Shown here: positions 18,626 to 29,083 of the stretch, piece by piece
Numbering within the stretch: position 1 is the first letter of the stretch
How the letters are laid out: every line of letters begins with the position of its first letter
Origin: Pseudomonas peli
GTDB taxonomy: Bacteria; Pseudomonadota; Gammaproteobacteria; Pseudomonadales; Pseudomonadaceae
DNA: 64,000 bases
Assembly (NCBI RefSeq): GCF_900099645.1
Contig: NZ_FMTL01000003.1
Span: 186,001 to 250,000, forward strand
Reading direction: 5' to 3'
The notes under the pieces: model-generated
Told to the model about the DNA's origin: nothing
Seen by the model: only the letters and a program-made list of their open reading frames with translations
Database searches by the model: none
Made by a program: the position numbers and the translations under genes

Positions 18626-19990
18626 ATGAACAAAGAAACCGAAATCAAACTGCGGGTTAGCCGTGAAACCCTGGCCGCCCTGCGTGATCACCCGTTGCTG
18701 AAGAAGCGCAACAAGAGTGGTTGGGAGCAGCGCGAACTGTTCAATCAGTACTTCGATACCCCCGAGCGTGACCTCGCGGCGGCCAAGGTCGCCCTGCGCG
18801 TGCGCCGTGACGGCGAGCAGTTTATCCAGACCCTGAAAACCCGCGGGCAGAGCGTGGCCGGTTTGTCCGAGCGCAATGAGTGGGACTGGAACCTGGCCAA
18901 GGCCAAGCTGGACCTGAAAAAACTTGATGACAGCTGCTGGCCGGCGGCCTTGGCCGACCTGGACAAGAAACAGCTGATGCCGATCTTCACCACGGACTTT
19001 ATCCGTGAGAAGGCGGAAATCGCCTGGGGTCGCGGCAAAGCCAAGGTGGTGATCGAAGCCGCACTGGACCTAGGCAAGGTGATTGCCGGCGAAGGCGAAG
19101 AGGAAATCTGCGAGCTGGAGCTTGAGCTGCGCCAAGGTGAGCCTGAGGCATTGCTGGAGCTGGCCGCTGAGTTGGCGGCCGACTTGGCGCTGATGCCCTG
19201 CGATATCAGCAAGGCCGAGCGCGGTTATCGCCTGTTCGATGCCGGCAGCTATAGCCTGAATCTGCCGGCGCCGTGCCTGACTGCGCAAACCAGTCTGGAT
19301 GACAGCGTTGCGGCACTGGCCTGGCACCTCCTGGGCAGCAGCCAACGCCTGGCCGAACAGTACCGCTTCAATGGCCACTGGCGTTTGCTGGCGGATTGGC
19401 TGGAGCAACTGATCGGTCTGCGTGCATTGCTCGGCAGTCTGGGCCAGGCGGCGCCGCGCGCCAGCAGTCATGCGCTGCGCGAGCTATTGGATGCCCTGTT
19501 GTTGGAGTGGCGCCCACGTGTTCTGGCCGGGCAGGACAATGACAGTCTGCGCAAGAATGCACCGGCGTTGTTCGCTGCCGAGTTGCAGGGTAATCGCTGG
19601 GGGCTGTTTTCGCTGAACCTATCGCGCTGGTTGTTGGCGCGCAGCTGGACGGTGGAGCGTAACAACCGGGGCAATCGTCAGGGCGCAGCGCCCTTGGGCA
19701 ACTGGCTGCCGACTCTGGTTGCGGATGAAGGCGAGGCCTTGCAGCTGCGGCGTTATGTGCAGCAGCCGGAAGACCTTGCCGAGCAGCTGCCACGTATCGA
19801 GCGCCTGCTGGTTTGGTTGCACCTGGCGCGTGGTGTGCTGGAGGTGCCAGAGGTCGATCGCCTGTATGGCGAGCTCAACAAGTTGGTGGAGCTGGCCAAT
19901 CAGTCCATCGATCCGGACGTGCTAGAGGCGCGCAAGGCGCAGCTGCTGACCATTGGTTCGCTGAAAGCCTGGCGTCAGCTGGTCAAGTAA
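18626..19990 (+). CDS. CYTH-CHAD domain protein (inorganic triphosphatase type, YgiF-like)
   Basis: The N-terminal CYTH domain (residues 1-200) begins with the ExExK signature (KETEIKLRV) and continues with the basic patches of a triphosphate tunnel enzyme. The C-terminal CHAD domain (about 220-450) is helical and histidine-poor here; CHAD domains bind polyphosphate. Family members hydrolyse inorganic triphosphate. The start ATG at 18626 is preferred over an in-frame TTG at 18611. The gene is divergent from the Pit-DUF47 pair, which links it by position to phosphate metabolism. Confidence 0.9.
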   Translation: MNKETEIKLRVSRETLAALRDHPLLKKRNKSGWEQRELFNQYFDTPERDLAAAKVALRVRRDGEQFIQTLKTRGQSVAGLSERNEWDWNLAKAKLDLKKLDDSCWPAALADLDKKQLMPIFTTDFIREKAEIAWGRGKAKVVIEAALDLGKVIAGEGEEEICELELELRQGEPEALLELAAELAADLALMPCDISKAERGYRLFDAGSYSLNLPAPCLTAQTSLDDSVAALAWHLLGSSQRLAEQYRFNGHWRLLADWLEQLIGLRALLGSLGQAAPRASSHALRELLDALLLEWRPRVLAGQDNDSLRKNAPALFAAELQGNRWGLFSLNLSRWLLARSWTVERNNRGNRQGAAPLGNWLPTLVADEGEALQLRRYVQQPEDLAEQLPRIERLLVWLHLARGVLEVPEVDRLYGELNKLVELANQSIDPDVLEARKAQLLTIGSLKAWRQLVK

Positions 19991-20017
19991 CGGCCGCGTT
20001 GCTGTCGGCTTTTTCAG

Positions 20018-20044
20018 GAGCCCGGATCATCCCCGGGCTCTTTT
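20018..20044 (+). terminator. Rho-independent terminator after the CYTH-CHAD gene
   Basis: The 8-bp stem GAGCCCGG/CCGGGCTC (20018-20025 with 20033-20040) has a 7-base loop and is followed by TTTT. Confidence 0.85.
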
Positions 20045-20052
20045 CGCATCAC

Positions 20053-21111
20053 TCAACTGCCATCCCGAAAGCGCGTCCACATGGCGTCGCGCGTTGCGCT
20101 GTGCTTTTCTGGCAGGGTTTCCAGCGGATGCAAGCGGCGTTTGGTGTCGCGGTCCGGGTAGAGGTCGGGCTGGTTGCGCAGGGCTTCGTCAAGAAACTCG
20201 CGCGAATCAGCATTGCCACTGGGGTACAGGGTTTCGGCGGTGATCAGTGCCGCCACCTTGGGCTGCATCAGGTAATCGATAAAGCGATGCGCCAGGTCGA
20301 CGCGCGTGGCGCTGCTGGGAATCACCAGGTTGTCGATAAACAGGATCGAGCCTTCATCCGGCACTAAAAAGCGCACGGGCTGCCCGGCATCCGCGGCGGC
20401 CAGGGCATCACCGACCCAGGCCATGGCCACACATAACTTGCCCTGGTTGAGATCCTCGATATAGCGCTCGCTGTCGACGTAGCGCAGGTTCGGCCGCAAA
20501 CCATCCAAGACACGGCTGGAACGTTCGATACGGCTCGGCGCGCTGCGCGCCAGGCTGCGGCCCTGATAGTTGAGTAGCAGGGTCAGGGTCTCGTCAGGAG
20601 CGTCCAGCACACTGATGCCGCAACTGGCGAGGCGCGCACTTTGCTCCGCATCAAATAGCAGGCTCCAGCTATTGGGCAGTGGGCCGCCAAAGGCTGCTTC
20701 GGCCTGCGGCGTGTTGATCGCCAGCCCGACCGCGCCCCATAGGTAGGGCACTGCATGGCGATTGGCGGGGTCGAGGGCGACCAGGGTGCTGAGTAGCTGC
20801 TTGTCGAGGTGTTTGCGGTTGGGCAGCAGGCTGAAATCCAGCGGTTGCAGGGTGCCGTTCTTGATCATCGCTGGCAGGGCGTCGTGCGACGGCACGGCAA
20901 CATCAATGGCTTCACCGGTTGCCAGCACCGCCGCCAACTCTTCAGCGGTGCTGTAGGTGTGGTAGTCGACGCGGATGCCGGTTTCGGCCTCGAAGTCTTT
21001 CAGCACCTGCGGTGCGATGTAGTCGTTCCAGTTGTAGACGCGAATCACCTCTTCGGCGCTGGCCAGCATAGGCGTCAGGGCAAGTAGCAATGCGGCAAAC
21101 AGGCGAGGCAT
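20053..21111 (-). CDS. Polyamine-binding periplasmic protein (PotF/SpuD-like), third copy
   Basis: This 352-residue solute-binding protein has a signal peptide (MPRLFAALLLALTPMLASAEE). The start at 21111 is supported by an AGGAGACCTCC ribosome site; the longer open frame upstream is not conserved-looking. The mature N-terminus EVIRVYNWNDYIAP is the polyamine-binder signature shared with SpuD and SpuE. It is more distant from those two than they are from each other. It lies 165 bases downstream of spuI on the same strand. The same order occurs in P. aeruginosa, as far as I recall. Its ligand may be a different polyamine. Confidence 0.88.
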   Translation of the reverse strand: MPRLFAALLLALTPMLASAEEVIRVYNWNDYIAPQVLKDFEAETGIRVDYHTYSTAEELAAVLATGEAIDVAVPSHDALPAMIKNGTLQPLDFSLLPNRKHLDKQLLSTLVALDPANRHAVPYLWGAVGLAINTPQAEAAFGGPLPNSWSLLFDAEQSARLASCGISVLDAPDETLTLLLNYQGRSLARSAPSRIERSSRVLDGLRPNLRYVDSERYIEDLNQGKLCVAMAWVGDALAAADAGQPVRFLVPDEGSILFIDNLVIPSSATRVDLAHRFIDYLMQPKVAALITAETLYPSGNADSREFLDEALRNQPDLYPDRDTKRRLHPLETLPEKHSATRDAMWTRFRDGS

Positions 21112-21235
21112 GGAGGTCTCCTGAGTAGGGTGATGTCGCGTCAGCTGAAACGCGCGGCGCAACCTGCCCGTCATCACGCCGGGGCGTGAATAAGCGGCAG
21201 GGCTGCGCAACGCGCGGAATAAAATGGCCAGGGCC

Positions 21236-21265
21236 ATAAAAAACGCCGGCTCAATGGCCGGCGTT
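21236..21265 (-). terminator. Rho-independent terminator after spuI
   Basis: A 9-bp stem (21242-21250 with 21257-21265) is followed on the minus strand by a run of six T. It lies 11 bases after the spuI stop and separates spuI from the downstream binding-protein gene. Confidence 0.8.
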
Positions 21266-21275
21266 GGGTGTTGCA

Positions 21276-22652
21276 TCAAACCGTGTGCAAGTACCAGTTG
21301 TATTCGAGGTCGGAGATCGAGTTTTCAAACTCGGCCAACTCGCTTTCCTTACAGGCGACGAAGATGTCGATGTATTTCGGGTCGATGTAGCGGGCCAGCA
21401 CTTCACTGTCGTCCAGCTCGCGCAGAGCATCGCGCAGGTTATTCGGCAGGCTCTGCTCGTTCTGCTCGTAGGAGTTGCCTTCTACGGGGGCGTTTGGCTC
21501 GATCTTGTTGGTCAAGCCATGGTGAACGCCCGCCAGCACGGCTGACATCAGCAGGTACGGGTTGGCATCGGCACCGGCAACGCGATGTTCGATGCGCACC
21601 GCGTCGGCTGTGTCGTTCGGCACACGCAAGGCCACCGTACGGTTGTCAATGCCCCAGCACGGTGAGTTCGGCACGTAGTACTGCGCGCCGAAACGACGGT
21701 AGGAGTTGACGTTCGGGCAGAGGAAGGCCATTGACGCTGGCATGGTTTCCAATACGCCGCCGATGGCATGGCGCAAGGCGTCATTCTGCTCGGGGTCATC
21801 GCAGGCGAAGATATTGTTGCCCTGCTTGTCGAGAATCGAAATGTGCACATGCAGACCGTTACCCGCCTGGTTGGGGTACGGTTTGGCCATGAAGGTGGTG
21901 TCCATCTCATGGTCGTAAGCGATGTTTTTCACCAGGCGCTTGAGCAGCAGCGCGTGGTCGCAGGCCTTGATCGGGTCTGCCACGTGGTGCAGGTTCACTT
22001 CGAACTGCGCCGGGGCGCTTTCCTTGACGATGGCGTCAGCAGGGATGCCCTGCTCTTTGGCGCCTTCAAGGATGTCCTGCAGGCACTCGGCGTATTCGTC
22101 GAGGTCGTCAATCAGGTACACCTGGGTCGACTGTGGACGCTTGCCTGACAGCGGAGACAGCGGTGGCTGCGGCCGGCCGTTCACGTTGGCTTGGTCGATC
22201 AGGTAGAACTCAAGTTCAAAGGCTGCGCAAATCGTAAGGCCCAGTTCGTCGAACTTCGCCACCACCTGACGCAACACTTCCCGTGGGTCGGCAAAGAACG
22301 GCTCGCCTTCCATTTCGTGCATGGTCATCAACAGTTGCGCAGTTGGGCGCTTCTGCCAAGGCTCATTGCTCAGGGTGTTGGGGATGGGAAAGCAGACCCG
22401 GTCAGCGTCACCGATATCCAGACCCAGGCCAGTGCTTTCCACTGTTGAGCCGTTGATATCGAGGGCGAATAGGGACGCCGGGAGATTAATGCCGCGCTCG
22501 TAAACCTTATGCAGGCTCGCACGCTCGATACGCTTGCCGCGCACCACACCATTCATATCTGCGATCAGAAGGTCGACGAACAGGACCTCAGGATGTTTCT
22601 TAAGGAACGCGTTCGCTTCGTTAAGCTGAACGGCACGCGGGGGTACCGACAT
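21276..22652 (-). CDS. spuI: Gamma-glutamylpolyamine synthetase, glutamine-synthetase family
   Basis: This 458-residue enzyme of the glutamine synthetase type III-like PuuA/SpuI group ligates glutamate to a polyamine amine to start the gamma-glutamyl catabolic route. The beta-grasp N-domain is at residues 1-110. The ATP-binding catalytic blocks are visible: the FELEFYLIDQ glutamate block near 145, HVHISILDK near 270, and RFGAQYYVPNSPCWGIDNRTVALRVPN-like text near 320-346. It is divergent from the spuABCDEFGH operon, with 276 bases between starts. Confidence 0.93.
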   Translation of the reverse strand: MSVPPRAVQLNEANAFLKKHPEVLFVDLLIADMNGVVRGKRIERASLHKVYERGINLPASLFALDINGSTVESTGLGLDIGDADRVCFPIPNTLSNEPWQKRPTAQLLMTMHEMEGEPFFADPREVLRQVVAKFDELGLTICAAFELEFYLIDQANVNGRPQPPLSPLSGKRPQSTQVYLIDDLDEYAECLQDILEGAKEQGIPADAIVKESAPAQFEVNLHHVADPIKACDHALLLKRLVKNIAYDHEMDTTFMAKPYPNQAGNGLHVHISILDKQGNNIFACDDPEQNDALRHAIGGVLETMPASMAFLCPNVNSYRRFGAQYYVPNSPCWGIDNRTVALRVPNDTADAVRIEHRVAGADANPYLLMSAVLAGVHHGLTNKIEPNAPVEGNSYEQNEQSLPNNLRDALRELDDSEVLARYIDPKYIDIFVACKESELAEFENSISDLEYNWYLHTV

Positions 22653-22681
22653 GATGCAACACCTTTTTTGTTAAAAATATC

Positions 22682-22710
22682 AATCATGCAACTGCACAGG
22701 TGTGAGTCAA
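22682..22710 (-). promoter_or_regulatory. Candidate spuI promoter
   Basis: On the minus strand, TTGACT (22705-22710) and ATGATT (22682-22687) are 17 bases apart. The -10 match is imperfect. It lies about 30 bases upstream of the spuI start within the divergent spacer. Confidence 0.35.
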
Positions 22711-22862
22711 TCTTAAACACCTGGTGCTGTCAAGAGAGGCGCATTTTGCCCCAAAAGGGTGCTTTATGGCCAGTTTTAGGGCATTACAGGGCAGTGCAGC
22801 CCTCCTCAAAGCCTTGCCTGCCGGGGTGCTCAGTCGGGTGTGTTCAATTTTTTACATGACTA

Positions 22863-22891
22863 TTGTGAAAAAAAATGAACAAGGCTAAGCT
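22863..22891 (+). promoter_or_regulatory. Candidate spuA promoter
   Basis: TTGTGA (22863-22868) and TAAGCT (22886-22891) are 17 bases apart, about 40 bases upstream of the spuA start. It is a moderate sigma-70 match in an A-rich spacer. The spu operon is known to be induced by polyamines, but no operator was identified here. Confidence 0.4.
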
Positions 22892-22928
22892 CGGTCGAAA
22901 CCCATAACAGCAATAAAACGGGTGTCTC

Positions 22929-23681
22929 ATGTCGCGCCAGCCGATTATCGGCGTTAGTGCCTGCACCAAGCAGATCGGGCACAACATCTACCACACCGCA
23001 GGCGATAAATACTTGCAGGCCATCGTACAGGTGGTTGGCGGTATGCCAGTGATCATTCCTGCACTGGGTGAGCAACTGGATCAGGCTTACCTGCTGCAGC
23101 ACCTCGATGGCCTGGTTTTTACCGGCTCGCCATCCAACGTCGAACCGCACCACTACGCTGGCGACGCCAGCGAACCCGGCACAGCCCATGACCCGGCGCG
23201 TGACAGTACAACCCTTCCCTTGATTAAAGCAGCAATTGCCGCCGGTATCCCGGTGCTCGGCATTTGCCGTGGCTTTCAGGAGATGAATGTGGCCTTCGGT
23301 GGCGCGCTGCACCAGCGTGTACACGAGGTTGCTGGGCTTATGGATCACCGCGAGCCGAGTGACCTGCCCGCAGAACAGCAATATGGCCTGCGTCACGCGC
23401 TGCATGTGCAGCCGGGCGGGCTGCTCGCCGGCATCGGCTTGTCGGACGAGATTCAAGTCAATTCCATTCATGGCCAGGGCGTTCAGCGTCTGGCGCCGGG
23501 CCTTCGCGTAGAAGCACTGGCGCCTGACGGGTTGATCGAAGCCTTCTCCGTCGAAGGTGCCAAAAGCTTCGCATTGGGGGTGCAATGGCACCCTGAATGG
23601 CAGGTACGATCCAACCCGAATTATCTCGCCATCTTCCAGGCCTTTGGTGAGGCTTGCAGGAAGACGGCGGGGCAACGCTGA
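22929..23681 (+). CDS. spuA: Gamma-glutamyl-GABA hydrolase (class I glutamine amidotransferase fold)
   Basis: This 250-residue PuuD-family enzyme removes the gamma-glutamyl group in the last part of the polyamine catabolic route. The nucleophile Cys113 is in GICRGFQEMN; the His and Glu partners are in VQWHPEW near residue 220. The oxyanion-site block GLVFTGSPSNVEP is near residue 60. It is the first gene of the spu operon, 44 bases before spuB. A paralogue is at 58975. Confidence 0.93.
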   Translation: MSRQPIIGVSACTKQIGHNIYHTAGDKYLQAIVQVVGGMPVIIPALGEQLDQAYLLQHLDGLVFTGSPSNVEPHHYAGDASEPGTAHDPARDSTTLPLIKAAIAAGIPVLGICRGFQEMNVAFGGALHQRVHEVAGLMDHREPSDLPAEQQYGLRHALHVQPGGLLAGIGLSDEIQVNSIHGQGVQRLAPGLRVEALAPDGLIEAFSVEGAKSFALGVQWHPEWQVRSNPNYLAIFQAFGEACRKTAGQR

Positions 23682-23724
23682 GCCGACTATATATAAGTCG
23701 GCTCTAACCAACCCTGAGGTCTCT

Positions 23725-25083
23725 ATGAGCACCAAATTAGACCAGCTCTCGAGCTGGCTGAAAGAACGCAAAATCACCGAAGTTGAATGCCTGATCAGCG
23801 ATCTTACCGGCATTGCCCGTGGCAAGATTTCGCCGACCAACAAGTTCCTCGACGAGAAGGGCATGCGCCTCCCCGAGAGTGTGCTGCTGCAGACCGTAAC
23901 CGGCGACTACGTCGAGGACGACATCTATTACGACCTGCTCGACGAAGCGGACATCGATATGTTCTGCCGCCCGGACGAGAACGCCGTATTCCTCGTGCCC
24001 TGGGCCATTGAGCCGACTGCGATGGTGATTCACGACACCTTTGATAAGCAGGGCAACCCGATCGAGCTGTCGCCGCGCAACATTCTCAAGAATGTGCTCA
24101 AGCTCTACGCGGACAAGGGCTGGAAGCCAATCGTCGCGCCGGAAATGGAGTTCTACCTGACCAAGCGCAACAGTGACCCGGACTTCCCTCTGGTCGCGCC
24201 GATGGGCCGTTCCGGGCGTCCGGAAGTGGGCCGTCAGTCGTTTTCCATCGATGCCGCTAACGAATTCGATCCGCTGTTTGAAGACGTCTACGACTGGTGT
24301 GAAATCCAAGGCCTGGACCTCGACACGCTGATTCACGAAGACGGCCCGGCGCAGATGGAAATCAACTTCCGTCATGGCGAGGCCCTGCACCTGGCCGACC
24401 AGATCACCGTGTTTAAGCGCACCATGCGTGAAGCGGCGCTCAAGCACGATGTGGCCGCGACCTTTATGGCCAAGCCGATCACTGATCAGCCAGGCAGCGC
24501 GATGCACATCCACCAGAGCGTGGTTGACATCAAAACCGGCAAGAATCTGTTCTCCAACCCGGATGGCAGCATGAGCGAACTGTTCATGCTGCACATCGGT
24601 GGCCTGCAGAAATACATCCCCGAGCTGCTGCCGCTGTTCGCACCTAACGTCAACTCGTTCCGCCGCTTCCTGCCGGATACCTCGGCGCCGGTGAACGTCG
24701 AGTGGGGCGAAGAGAACCGTACCGTGGGCCTGCGCGTACCGGAAGCCACGCCGCAGAACCGTCGCGTGGAAAACCGTCTGGCCGGTGCCGACGCCAACCC
24801 TTATCTGGTGCTGGCGGCTTCGCTGCTGTGTGGCTACATGGGCATGGTCGGCGACTTCAAGCCAAGCGCGCCGGTCAAAGGCCGCGCTTATGAGCGCCGT
24901 AACCTGCGCCTGCCGATCACCATCGAGCACGCGCTGGAACGTATGGAAGCCTGTAAGGATGCAGAGAAGTTCCTGGGTGAAAAATTCATGCGCGGCTACG
25001 TCGCGGTGAAGCGCGCCGAGCACGAAAACTACAAGCGGGTCATCAGCTCCTGGGAACGTGAGTTCCTGCTGCTGTCGGTGTAA
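23725..25083 (+). CDS. spuB: Gamma-glutamylpolyamine synthetase, second glutamine-synthetase-family enzyme
   Basis: The 452-residue protein is a paralogue of spuI. The start ATG 23725 is chosen from the GAGGT ribosome site and from alignment with the family; an upstream in-frame extension overlaps spuA. Catalytic blocks are [10 protein letters not shown] near residue 150, [10 protein letters not shown] near 260 and [24 protein letters not shown] text near 315. SpuB acts in putrescine and related diamine use, SpuI in other polyamines; the split here is inferred from the P. aeruginosa literature. Confidence 0.92.
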   Translation: MSTKLDQLSSWLKERKITEVECLISDLTGIARGKISPTNKFLDEKGMRLPESVLLQTVTGDYVEDDIYYDLLDEADIDMFCRPDENAVFLVPWAIEPTAMVIHDTFDKQGNPIELSPRNILKNVLKLYADKGWKPIVAPEMEFYLTKRNSDPDFPLVAPMGRSGRPEVGRQSFSIDAANEFDPLFEDVYDWCEIQGLDLDTLIHEDGPAQMEINFRHGEALHLADQITVFKRTMREAALKHDVAATFMAKPITDQPGSAMHIHQSVVDIKTGKNLFSNPDGSMSELFMLHIGGLQKYIPELLPLFAPNVNSFRRFLPDTSAPVNVEWGEENRTVGLRVPEATPQNRRVENRLAGADANPYLVLAASLLCGYMGMVGDFKPSAPVKGRAYERRNLRLPITIEHALERMEACKDAEKFLGEKFMRGYVAVKRAEHENYKRVISSWEREFLLLSV

Positions 25084-25180
25084 CCCTCAGGCGGCTGGCG
25101 TGGGTGATCCCTGTGCAAGCCGCCACCAAGAATTTTCTGAGGCTGCGGCAATACGCAGCCTGTGTAATCAAGGTGTTGTT

Positions 25181-26554
25181 ATGAACAGTCAAGTGACCAA
25201 CCCGAAAACCCGCGAGTGGCAGGCCATGAGCCGCGAACACCACCTCGCGCCGTTCAGCGATTTCAAACAGCTGGCGGAAAATGGGCCGCGCATCATCACC
25301 AAGGCCGACGGGGTGTACCTGTGGGACAGCGAGGGCAACAAAATCCTCGATGCCATGGCCGGGCTCTGGTGTGTGGCGATTGGTTATGGTCGCAAGGAAC
25401 TGGCAGACGCGGCTGCGAAACAGATGCAAGAGCTGCCCTACTACAACATGTTCTTCCAGACCGCCACGCCGCCCGCGCTGGAGCTGGCCAAGGCGATTTC
25501 TGAGCTGGCTCCGGCCGGCATGAACCACGTGTTCTTTACCGGTTCAGGTTCGGAAGGCAACGACACCATGCTGCGGATGGTGCGCCATTACTGGGCGATC
25601 AAGGGGCAGCCAAACAAGAAGGTCATTATCAGCCGGGTTAACGGTTACCACGGCTCCACCGTGGCTGGCGCTAGCCTGGGCGGCATGAAGTACATGCATG
25701 AGCAGGGCGACCTGCCGATTCCGGGCATCGTGCACATCCCGCAGCCGTACTGGTTCGGTGAAGGCGGCGATATGAGCCCCGAAGCGTTCGGCATCTGGGC
25801 CGCTGACCGGCTGGAGCAGAAGATCCTCGAAGTCGGCGAAGAGAATGTCGCCGCCTTTATTGCCGAGCCGATCCAGGGCGCGGGCGGCGTGATCATCCCG
25901 CCGGACAGCTACTGGCCGCGTATCCGCGAGATCCTCGCCAAGTACGACATTCTGTTTGTTGCCGATGAAGTGATCTGCGGTTTTGGCCGTACCGGCGAGT
26001 GGTTCGGTAGCGATTACTTCGGTAATACGCCGCACATGATGACCATCGCCAAAGGCCTGACCAGTGGCTACATCCCCATGGGCGGGCTGATCGTGCGCGA
26101 CGATATCGTCGAGGTACTCAACCAGGGCGGTGACTTCAACCACGGCTTCACTTATTCCGGGCACCCGGTTGCGGCGGCTGTGGCGCTGGAAAACCTGCGC
26201 ATTCTGCGCGAAGAAAAGATTGTTGAGCGCGTCAAGGCAGAAACGGCACCGTATTTGCAAAAGCGTTTGCGTGAACTGGCTGATCACCCGCTGGTGGGTG
26301 AAGTGCGTGGCGTTGGCATGTTGGGCGCCATTGAGTTGGTGCAGGACAAGGCCAGCCGTCAACGTTTTGCCGGAGATGTCGGCGTTGGCATGATCTGCCG
26401 CGGTCACTGCTTTAATAACGGGCTGATCATGCGCGCCGTGGGCGACACCATGATCATCTCGCCGCCGCTGGTAATCAGCCACGCGGAAATCGACGAACTG
26501 GTTGAAAAGGCCCGTAAATGCCTCGACCTGACTGCCGCAGAGGTGCTGGTTTAA
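25181..26554 (+). CDS. spuC: Polyamine:pyruvate aminotransferase (class III PLP enzyme)
   Basis: The 457-residue enzyme transfers an amino group from a polyamine or putrescine to pyruvate. The PLP lysine is Lys291 in [15 protein letters not shown]. The upstream aspartate of the [13 protein letters not shown] block binds the pyridine nitrogen. The start is ATG 25181 with an AAGGT ribosome site, not the longer in-frame opening upstream. It lies 97 bases after spuB in the spu operon. Confidence 0.94.
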   Translation: MNSQVTNPKTREWQAMSREHHLAPFSDFKQLAENGPRIITKADGVYLWDSEGNKILDAMAGLWCVAIGYGRKELADAAAKQMQELPYYNMFFQTATPPALELAKAISELAPAGMNHVFFTGSGSEGNDTMLRMVRHYWAIKGQPNKKVIISRVNGYHGSTVAGASLGGMKYMHEQGDLPIPGIVHIPQPYWFGEGGDMSPEAFGIWAADRLEQKILEVGEENVAAFIAEPIQGAGGVIIPPDSYWPRIREILAKYDILFVADEVICGFGRTGEWFGSDYFGNTPHMMTIAKGLTSGYIPMGGLIVRDDIVEVLNQGGDFNHGFTYSGHPVAAAVALENLRILREEKIVERVKAETAPYLQKRLRELADHPLVGEVRGVGMLGAIELVQDKASRQRFAGDVGVGMICRGHCFNNGLIMRAVGDTMIISPPLVISHAEIDELVEKARKCLDLTAAEVLV

Positions 26555-26571
26555 GGTTCAATTACCTTTGG

Positions 26572-26593
26572 TTTCAGATGCTTACGTCTGAAA
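26572..26593 (+). other. Hairpin after spuC
   Basis: An approximately 9-bp stem (26572-26580 with 26585-26593, one wobble) lies 18 bases after the spuC stop. There is no T-tract, so it may be an RNA-stability or attenuation element separating the enzyme genes from the importer genes. A second inverted repeat, CCGGAAG/CTTCCGG, lies at 26648-26654 with 26676-26682, close upstream of spuD. Confidence 0.4.
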
Positions 26594-26712
26594 GTTGTCA
26601 ACGGGTGGTGACCTTGCCAGACTGCGCCAATGCGTAGCTCAGGCTCACCGGAAGGTGCTGCAGATGGCTGCGCATCTTCCGGAAAACGACTACAACAACA
26701 GGAGCTGTACGC

Positions 26713-27810
26713 ATGAACACATTCGGCAAAACCCTTCTCGCGTTGTCCCTTGCTGGGGCCGTAGTGAGTGCCGCACACGCGGATGACAAGGTCCTGCACG
26801 TTTACAACTGGTCCGACTACATCGCAGAAGACACCCTCGACAACTTCCAGAAGGAAACCGGTATCAAGGTCGTCTACGACGTCTTTGACAGCAACGAAAC
26901 CCTGGAAGCCAAACTGCTGGCCGGCAGCTCCGGTTACGACATCGTGGTACCGTCCAACCCATTCCTGGCCAAGCAGATCAAGGCCGGTGTGTTCCAGAAG
27001 CTGGATAAGTCCAAGCTGCCAAACTGGGAAAACCTCGACAAGAGCCTGCTCAAGGCCCTCGACCCAAGCGATCCGGGCAATCAGTACTCGATCCCTTACA
27101 TGTGGGGCACCATCGGCATCGGTTACAACGTCGACAAGGTTAAAGCGGCCCTGGGCGAAGACGCACCGGTCAATTCCTGGGACCTGGTGTTCAAACCAGA
27201 AAACATCGCCAAGCTGAAAGACTGCGGTGTGTCCTTCCTCGATTCACCGACCGAAATCCTCCCTGCTGCCCTCAACTACCTGGGCTTCAAATCCGATAGC
27301 ACCAATGCTGCCGAGCTGAAGAAAGCCGAAGAACTGTTCCTTTCGATCCGTTCCTCGACCTCCTACTTCCACAGCTCCAAGTACATCGGTGACCTGGCCA
27401 ACGGCAACATCTGTGTGGCCATCGGCTACTCGGGCGACCTGTACCAGTCCAAGTCCCGTGCTGAAGAAGCCAAGAACGGCGTGAACATCTCCTACAGCAT
27501 CCCGAAAGAAGGTGCTGGTAGCTTCTTCGACATGATGGCCATCCCGGCTGATGCGAAAAACGTCGAAGCCGCTCACGTGTTCCTCAACTACCTGATGAAG
27601 CCAGACGTGATGGCCAACATCACCAACTTCGTGCAGTTCCCGAACGGCAACGCGGCGGCCACCCCGCTGGTTGACGAAGTGCTGCGCAACGACCCGGGCA
27701 TTTACCCGGACGCGGCCACCATGGCCAAGATCTACACCTTCCCGGATCTGCCAGCTAACGCGCAACGCGCGATGAACCGCAGCTGGACCAAGATCAAATC
27801 GGGTAAGTAA
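26713..27810 (+). CDS. spuD: Putrescine/polyamine-binding periplasmic protein
   Basis: This 365-residue PotF-type solute-binding protein has a signal peptide ([16 protein letters not shown], cleavage near residue 23). The mature start [19 protein letters not shown] carries the polyamine-binding signature. The aromatic and acidic blocks [21 protein letters not shown] and [14 protein letters not shown] match SpuE nearly word for word, so the pair is a tandem duplication. It supplies ligand to the SpuFGH importer. Confidence 0.93.
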   Translation: MNTFGKTLLALSLAGAVVSAAHADDKVLHVYNWSDYIAEDTLDNFQKETGIKVVYDVFDSNETLEAKLLAGSSGYDIVVPSNPFLAKQIKAGVFQKLDKSKLPNWENLDKSLLKALDPSDPGNQYSIPYMWGTIGIGYNVDKVKAALGEDAPVNSWDLVFKPENIAKLKDCGVSFLDSPTEILPAALNYLGFKSDSTNAAELKKAEELFLSIRSSTSYFHSSKYIGDLANGNICVAIGYSGDLYQSKSRAEEAKNGVNISYSIPKEGAGSFFDMMAIPADAKNVEAAHVFLNYLMKPDVMANITNFVQFPNGNAAATPLVDEVLRNDPGIYPDAATMAKIYTFPDLPANAQRAMNRSWTKIKSGK

Positions 27811-27824
27811 TGCCATAGCCCTAA

Positions 27825-28970
<1,146 letters not shown>

Positions 28971-28988
28971 GCGGAAGCTGAAACACAG

Positions 28989-29016
28989 CGTACGGCAGGC
29001 TTTGCCTGACCGTACG
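28989..29016 (+). other. Intercistronic hairpin between spuE and spuF
   Basis: A 12-bp stem with one bulged base (28989-29000 with 29004-29016; CGTACGGCAGGC on the left arm) lies 18 bases after the spuE stop. There is no T-run. It fits a processing or attenuation site that lowers spuFGH expression below that of the binding proteins. Confidence 0.55.
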
Positions 29017-29083
29017 GCCCGCTGCGTGATGCGCGGCAGATTTTATTCGGGTCCACGACCCATTATTTGCGGGAGTTTTGGTA

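Noticed and set aside
23737..25023. A 428-codon antisense frame over spuB
   Set aside because: It is a shadow of a conserved glutamine-synthetase-family gene.
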